28,685 nucleotides of DNA from JAZNUH01 sp045592225 (GTDB taxonomy: Bacteria; Bacillota; Clostridia; UMGS1883; UMGS1540). Below, piece after piece: positions 25,682-28,685 of this stretch. The notes below the pieces were generated by a model. It had not been told where the DNA came from. It worked only from the letters and a program-made list of their open reading frames with translations, and made no database searches. Position 1 is the stretch's first letter. Every line of letters starts with the position of its first letter. The DNA lies in the NCBI GenBank assembly GCA_045592225.1, contig JAZNUH010000160.1, positions 1 through 28,685 on the forward strand, in the 5' to 3' direction. The position numbers and the translations under genes were made by a program.

Positions 25682-26047
25682 TTAGATGCCTTCATTATCT
25701 TGGTTTTTCTTTGCGGTTGTGATTGATGCAATTAGTTTTCTGCGAATAATACCGCAATTATTTTTTAATTCTTTGTATGTTTCATCGCCAAATTTATTCT
25801 TTCTGTATATCAATTCGAGCCAATAGTCTGTTTCCGAACTTTCTTTTAATGCTATCTCAAGTTTATGTATGAAATCAGATCTGCTTTGTGCATACTTTGC
25901 CTCGTGTATGTTCGCACCTATAGAAGACGAGGATCTTAAAAGTTGATTTATATATACACTACAACCTTTAATATTATCGCATATATCAGAAACAGCTATA
26001 GCAAAATCAATAGATTCTTCTCTTAATCGATTCTTGTTTTGCTCCAT
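25682..26047 (-). CDS. Four-helix-bundle protein (S23/IVP, bAvd-like)
   Basis: A 121-residue all-helical protein of the family found in 23S rRNA intervening sequences (S23/IVP) and related to Avd of diversity-generating retroelements. The core motif LLRSSSSIGANIHEAKYAQSR followed by DFIHKLEIALKESSETDYWLEL (residues about 36-79) is intact. The fold is basic and Avd binds RNA and reverse transcriptase, but the activity of orphan members is not established. AGGAG lies 7 nt before the ATG and the gene is complete. It is enclosed by hairpin-array elements on both sides, with no rRNA, reverse transcriptase or template repeat nearby, so it is a stand-alone member. A promoter at 26493-26521 may drive it. 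Confidence 0.88.
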   Translation of the reverse strand: MEQNKNRLREESIDFAIAVSDICDNIKGCSVYINQLLRSSSSIGANIHEAKYAQSRSDFIHKLEIALKESSETDYWLELIYRKNKFGDETYKELKNNCGIIRRKLIASITTAKKNQDNEGI

Positions 26048-26062
26048 TTCAATCTCCTTTTA

Positions 26063-26264
26063 TCGATATGCAAACTAATGTTTGCTCGATATTTTTACTT
26101 TGTAAAATCGATATGTTTTCACTATGTTCAAACTCGATATGATATGAATTCTTGTCGCGTTAGCGACATATCGAGTGCGACAGCACATATCGAGTCATTA
26201 TGACATATCGAGAATTCGTCAGAATTCATATCGACGATTTCAAGCTTCGCTTGAAATCATTATA
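26063..26264. repeat. 202-bp hairpin-array element, copy 1
   Basis: The left half has hairpins joined by TCGATAT (GCAAAC/GTTTGC, TTTTAC/GTAAAA, then a weak one). The right half has hairpins joined by the complement ATATCGA (GTCGC/GCGAC, GTGC/GCAC, GTCAT/ATGAC, GAATTC/GAATTC, GATTTCAAGC/GCTTGAAATC). The linkers of the two halves are complementary. GATATGAATTC at 26141-26151 pairs over 11 bp with 26222-26232. The element adjoins the four-helix-bundle gene's ribosome-binding site. Confidence 0.85.
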
Positions 26265-26296
26265 TAATTAGGTGATAGGAAAGATGCACCTTGTTG

Positions 26297-26498
26297 TCGA
26301 TATGCAAACTTCGTTTGCTCGATATTTTTGCTACCGCAAAATCGATATGTTTTCGCTATGTTCAAACTCGATATGATATGAATTCTTGTCGCGTTAGCGA
26401 CATATCGAGTGCGACAGCACATATCGAGTCATTATGACATATCGAGAATTCGTCAGAATTCATATCGACGATTTCAAGCTTCTCTTGAAATCATTATA
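26297..26498. repeat. 202-bp hairpin-array element, copy 2
   Basis: A direct repeat of the element at 26063 with a 234-bp offset, the same total length and almost the same sequence. Differences cluster in hairpin loops or are paired changes in stems, for example TTTTGC/GCAAAA here against TTTTAC/GTAAAA in copy 1. The last hairpin is weaker here because a G became T (CTTCTCTTG). A 32-nt spacer separates the two copies. Confidence 0.85.
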
Positions 26499-26521
26499 GC
26501 ATATTTTACCAAAAACATCAA
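26493..26521 (-). promoter_or_regulatory. Promoter reading into the hairpin elements and the 4HB gene
   Basis: On the minus strand TTGATG (26521-26516), a 17-bp spacer and a perfect TATAAT (26498-26493) are present. The TATAAT is the outermost part of copy 2, so the element itself brings the -10 box. Transcription from here would cross both elements and then the four-helix-bundle gene, giving a long structured leader. Confidence 0.6.
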
Positions 26522-26572
26522 TATATATTTATATTTTAATTCGATTATCGGTAATTTCTTTCGCATTAACTT

Positions 26573-26600
26573 GTAGGGAATGGCGGTTCCCGACATTCCG
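26573..26600 (+). repeat. REP-like palindrome
   Basis: The unit runs GTAGGGAATGGC...GACATTCCG, with GGAATG/CATTCC arms. It shares the GTAGGGAA start and the TTCCG end with the two palindromes inside the RAYT gene at the other end of the window. It stands in an intergenic stretch next to a second imperfect hairpin (26606-26627). Confidence 0.6.
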
Positions 26601-26642
26601 CTTTCGGTGCAGCATTTATGATGCACCCTGCATTGCAAATTG

Positions 26643-26671
26643 AAAAACAGAGGTGGATTACTCCACCTCTG
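26643..26671 (-). terminator. Rho-independent terminator after the RHS locus
   Basis: The stem CAGAGGTGGA/TCCACCTCTG is 10 bp with a 4-nt loop, followed on the minus strand by a five-T run (26647-26643). It ends transcription from the RHS/immunity locus. The 808 bases from 26048 to 26855 hold no gene that I support apart from a relic. Confidence 0.8.
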
Positions 26672-26706
26672 CTTAAATACGGTGTTAACAGAACAGCTTC
26701 CTTGTC

Positions 26707-26763
26707 TTTCTTTTGGGCTATAAGGTTGCCAAGTACATCATATGCAAAGTGCTCGGATGCTCC
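26707..26763 (-). pseudogene. Relic of a second RHS/YD-repeat tail
   Basis: The minus strand encodes GASEHFAYDVLGNLIAQKK, with the YD-repeat pattern YDxLGN, then runs into unrelated sequence up to the terminator. It cannot begin a gene here, since the repeat array lies directly upstream. It looks like the remainder of an RHS C-terminus left after toxin replacement. The short length limits certainty. Confidence 0.4.
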
Positions 26764-26772
26764 AAGGGCATT

Positions 26773-26873
26773 GGGGACAGGACACCTCAAACCCGCCCCC
26801 TGTCACGTCAGCTTGTCAAGACAATAGAACCGTCCCCTTGTCTTAGGGGGTCACCTCAAACCGTCCCCTTGTC
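26773..26873 (-). repeat. Three copies of a GACAAGGGGACGGTT-type repeat
   Basis: On the minus strand, three units follow one another: 26873-26845 and 26804-26773 share GACA(A/G)GGGG(A/G)CGG(T/G)TTGAGGTG, while 26842-26812 has the same GACAAGGGGACGGTT core but continues CTATTGTCTTGACAAG. Similar GGGGACGGTT units are scattered in Clostridia genomes and are often near RAYT-like genes (recollection of the group, not searched). The first unit ends the immunity gene. Confidence 0.7.
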
Positions 26874-27410
26874 TTCATAATTCAATTTAGACTTATATAT
26901 TTTAAAACTCTTTAATTTTGTTATGTCCATATCGATAAAGTCAATAACTGCATTAGCATAATCAATCCAATCCGCCTCTGCAGATAACTTTTTTTCAGCC
27001 AATCCTAAATAGGCGTATCCTCTTTTGGCAGGAAATTCCATCTCTATGTATTTACCCTGTATATCATCCCATCCCAATCTTATATACAACTTGCCCTTTG
27101 AGGCTTTTTTAAAACCTTTGATTCCATAATATTTTTCTTCAAATGTAAGCATATTATTTAATTTTTCTTGATAACATGGATGCTTATCCCATTGTTCTAT
27201 GCCATATTTTATTTTCTCTGCCAACTCTTCTGCGTTATAAGGGTATTTTAATTCAATTGGATAGTATGCGGGCAAATATCCAAATTCTTCAAAGCTACCA
27301 TCAGCAAGCTCAATTTGAAAATCCGACTTACTGATAGGGAAAATAACAACATTCTTTTGCCCATCAACCAAAAGCACTATTGTTCTAAAATCTGCAAAAT
27401 CAACTTTCAT
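26856..27410 (-). CDS. Probable immunity protein for the RHS toxin
   Basis: A 184-residue soluble protein with no signal peptide or membrane segment; it starts MKVDFADFRTIVLLVDGQKN and has an acidic, aromatic-rich middle. It begins 14 nt after the RHS stop, with AGGAG a few bases before the ATG, the arrangement of a toxin-immunity pair. I do not recognise the family with certainty; CdiI-type partners of CdiA tRNase toxins are the likely comparison. Its last residues DKGTV and the TGA stop are encoded by the repeat unit at 26873-26845, so the native C-terminus may have been replaced. Confidence 0.65.
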   Translation of the reverse strand: MKVDFADFRTIVLLVDGQKNVVIFPISKSDFQIELADGSFEEFGYLPAYYPIELKYPYNAEELAEKIKYGIEQWDKHPCYQEKLNNMLTFEEKYYGIKGFKKASKGKLYIRLGWDDIQGKYIEMEFPAKRGYAYLGLAEKKLSAEADWIDYANAVIDFIDMDITKLKSFKIYKSKLNYEDKGTV

Positions 27411-27424
27411 TTATAATTTCTCCT

Positions 27425-28685
27425 TTACTCGACGATTCTAATTATTAACTCTACGCCTTTTTCTTTTGCATAATCTGCAACCTCTTGGAAAATTTTTGCT
27501 TGTTCAGAAGTCATTTCAACGGGCGGTATTGCAACTTCCAAAATTTTACTTCCCCCATCCTCTAATACATACTTTACTCCCTTGTATGTTTCTGCCTTGA
27601 AAGTTAGCAATTTATCAACATAGCCCATAAGCACATTTTTCATTGTGTTTCCTTTCTTATAAGAAGACGCTGTTATATCTATAGACTTTATGCTTGTCAC
27701 GCTAGACAACCACATAACTCCTGCGCGTGCTTGTGCTTTTACATATTTGTCAATGGTCGGGAAATTATTGGCCATACCTCCCAACGCTCTTTCTATTTCA
27801 TAGCCGCGGTCGAATGCTTTCATAGCCCAAACACCAGACTTCACGTAATCGTCAGACCTAGATAAAATCTTGGTACCCGCTTTAATTGTTTTTGCAGAGT
27901 ATGACCCAGGAGCATATGGCACTATAGCAGCAGCAACATCCCAAGCTAGAAAACCAAAATTTGCCCAACTCGGATTGCTTACAAAATCATAAAAGCTCCA
28001 TCCAATGCTTGCTATATCAATGATTGTTTCTACTGGTATCGTTCCAGAAGGATCAATATATTTAATTGGATTATTCCCACAATAAGCATACCAATTAAGT
28101 CCATCCTGTATTGGGTCTTCGTTAATGAATCTGCCAATTTCAGGGTCATAGTAGCGGTTACGCAGATAGATAAGTCCCGACTCGGTGTCATAGTATTCAC
28201 CGCAGTATCTTAAGGGGTTATCGTCATTGGTATCAGGTGTCTTTTCGTTGCCAAAAGCATCGTAGGCGTAGGTGTTTTCATCGCCGTTTTGTACCGTGGC
28301 AACAACATCACCATGGGCATCCTTGAACAGATGGTTATACTGTCCACCCATTGTCCGACCCATTATACCAAAGGGTGTGACAAAGTTTGTATTTGTAACT
28401 GTGCCCACTGTTTCCATCGAAACATAGTCTCTGTCCCAATAGTAGTTGGTTGTGGTATTTCCGGTTGTCTTGGATGTTCTTCTGTTGTCTCCGTTATAGG
28501 TATAAGTGGTTTGGTTATTGTCTGTGTCTGTATATGTTGCTAACCTGTTCCACGCATCGTATGTATAGCCTGCACTTGTGCCATTGTTACTGCTCTTGCC
28601 TGTCATATTACCATTGGCATCATACATATAAGCAGTGAATACCGTTGTGGTTGTGCCATTTGCGGATACAGTATTATTTAAGTCG
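27425..28685 (-). CDS. RHS/YD-repeat polymorphic toxin, 3' part
   Basis: The reading frame is open to the window edge, so this is the C-terminal 419 residues of a larger protein. YD repeats (YDANGNMT, YDAWNRLATY, YNGDNRRTSK, YDAFGNEKTP) lead to the RHS core end (GLIYLRNRYYDPEIGRFI, EDP, YAYCGNNPIKYIDPSG, ending near 28040). The remaining about 205 residues are the variable tip. The block RGYEIERALGGM, NNFPTIDKYV, SVTSIKSIDITASSYKKG and LEVAIPPVEMTSEQAKIF matches my memory of the CdiA C-terminal tRNase group (PD-(D/E)XK-like fold), with acid and lysine candidates in IER, IDK and SIKSID. Such toxins cleave tRNA in neighbouring cells. Confidence 0.85.
   Translation of the reverse strand, partial: DLNNTVSANGTTTTVFTAYMYDANGNMTGKSSNNGTSAGYTYDAWNRLATYTDTDNNQTTYTYNGDNRRTSKTTGNTTTNYYWDRDYVSMETVGTVTNTNFVTPFGIMGRTMGGQYNHLFKDAHGDVVATVQNGDENTYAYDAFGNEKTPDTNDDNPLRYCGEYYDTESGLIYLRNRYYDPEIGRFINEDPIQDGLNWYAYCGNNPIKYIDPSGTIPVETIIDIASIGWSFYDFVSNPSWANFGFLAWDVAAAIVPYAPGSYSAKTIKAGTKILSRSDDYVKSGVWAMKAFDRGYEIERALGGMANNFPTIDKYVKAQARAGVMWLSSVTSIKSIDITASSYKKGNTMKNVLMGYVDKLLTFKAETYKGVKYVLEDGGSKILEVAIPPVEMTSEQAKIFQEVADYAKEKGVELIIRIVE

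Noticed and set aside
25682..26047. Diversity-generating retroelement (Avd protein)
   Set aside because: The protein is Avd-like, but no reverse transcriptase, template repeat or variable repeat with adenine-specific change is found in the flanks.
26240..26422. Small protein gene on the minus strand within the hairpin elements
   Set aside because: The frame only crosses repeat hairpins, has no ribosome-binding site and the same sequence in the other copy is not kept as a frame.
25546..26498. CRISPR array
   Set aside because: The constant part is only 7 nt and the variable parts are self-complementary hairpins of unequal length, repeated as a block in two copies; there is no 23-40 nt repeat, no unique spacers and no cas gene.
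25546..26498. 23S rRNA intervening sequence
   Set aside because: S23 family proteins lie in such inserts, but no rRNA sequence borders the region and glnA and RHS genes flank it.

Overview
The window looks like a chromosomal segment of a low-to-moderate GC Bacillota, most likely a gut-type Clostridia (Oscillospirales or Christensenellales-like). The reasons are smc-ftsY adjacency, murA-walJ-like-rlmH-mtaB order, Gram-positive ribosome-binding sites (AGGAGG variants), TTGNNN-17-TATAAT promoters, a secreted protein with S-layer-like repeats, a 'stalk' domain secreted protein and RAYT/REP elements. The species cannot be named from sequence alone. All 22 protein genes that I support lie on the minus strand, so transcription runs from high to low coordinates.

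Right end (28685 to about 25550, accessory region). An RHS/YD-repeat polymorphic toxin enters from outside the window. It ends in a C-terminal domain that resembles CdiA-type tRNase toxins and is followed by a likely immunity gene. Next come three copies of a GACAAGGGGACGGTT-type repeat (one supplies the immunity gene's stop codon), a relic of another RHS tail, a strong terminator and a REP-like palindrome. Then follows the oddest region: two 202-bp near-identical elements plus a half element, built from small hairpins joined by the heptamer ATATCGA or its complement TCGATAT. They surround a four-helix-bundle (S23/bAvd-like) protein gene.

Middle right (25495 to 17228, nitrogen, secreted and ion transport genes). 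Glutamine synthetase I ends in a textbook terminator. It is followed by a secreted protein with an internal duplication and stalk domains, a PHP-family histidinol-phosphatase-like enzyme, then (from its own promoter) a cation:proton antiporter, a ClC chloride transporter and a SulP anion transporter with a STAS domain.

Centre and left (17106 to 203). smc and ftsY overlap by 4 nt (chromosome organisation and SRP receptor). A clear promoter just after ftsY starts a tightly packed run of twelve genes with overlaps or gaps of at most 14 nt: murA, a WalJ-like metallo-hydrolase, rlmH, mtaB, a HAD phosphatase, two different MATE exporters, an NhaC antiporter, an EamA transporter, an amidohydrolase, an S-layer-like secreted protein, and finally a RAYT (REP-associated tyrosine transposase). 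The run ends in a pair of nested hairpin structures. The RAYT gene contains two inverted REP-like palindromes within its own reading frame.
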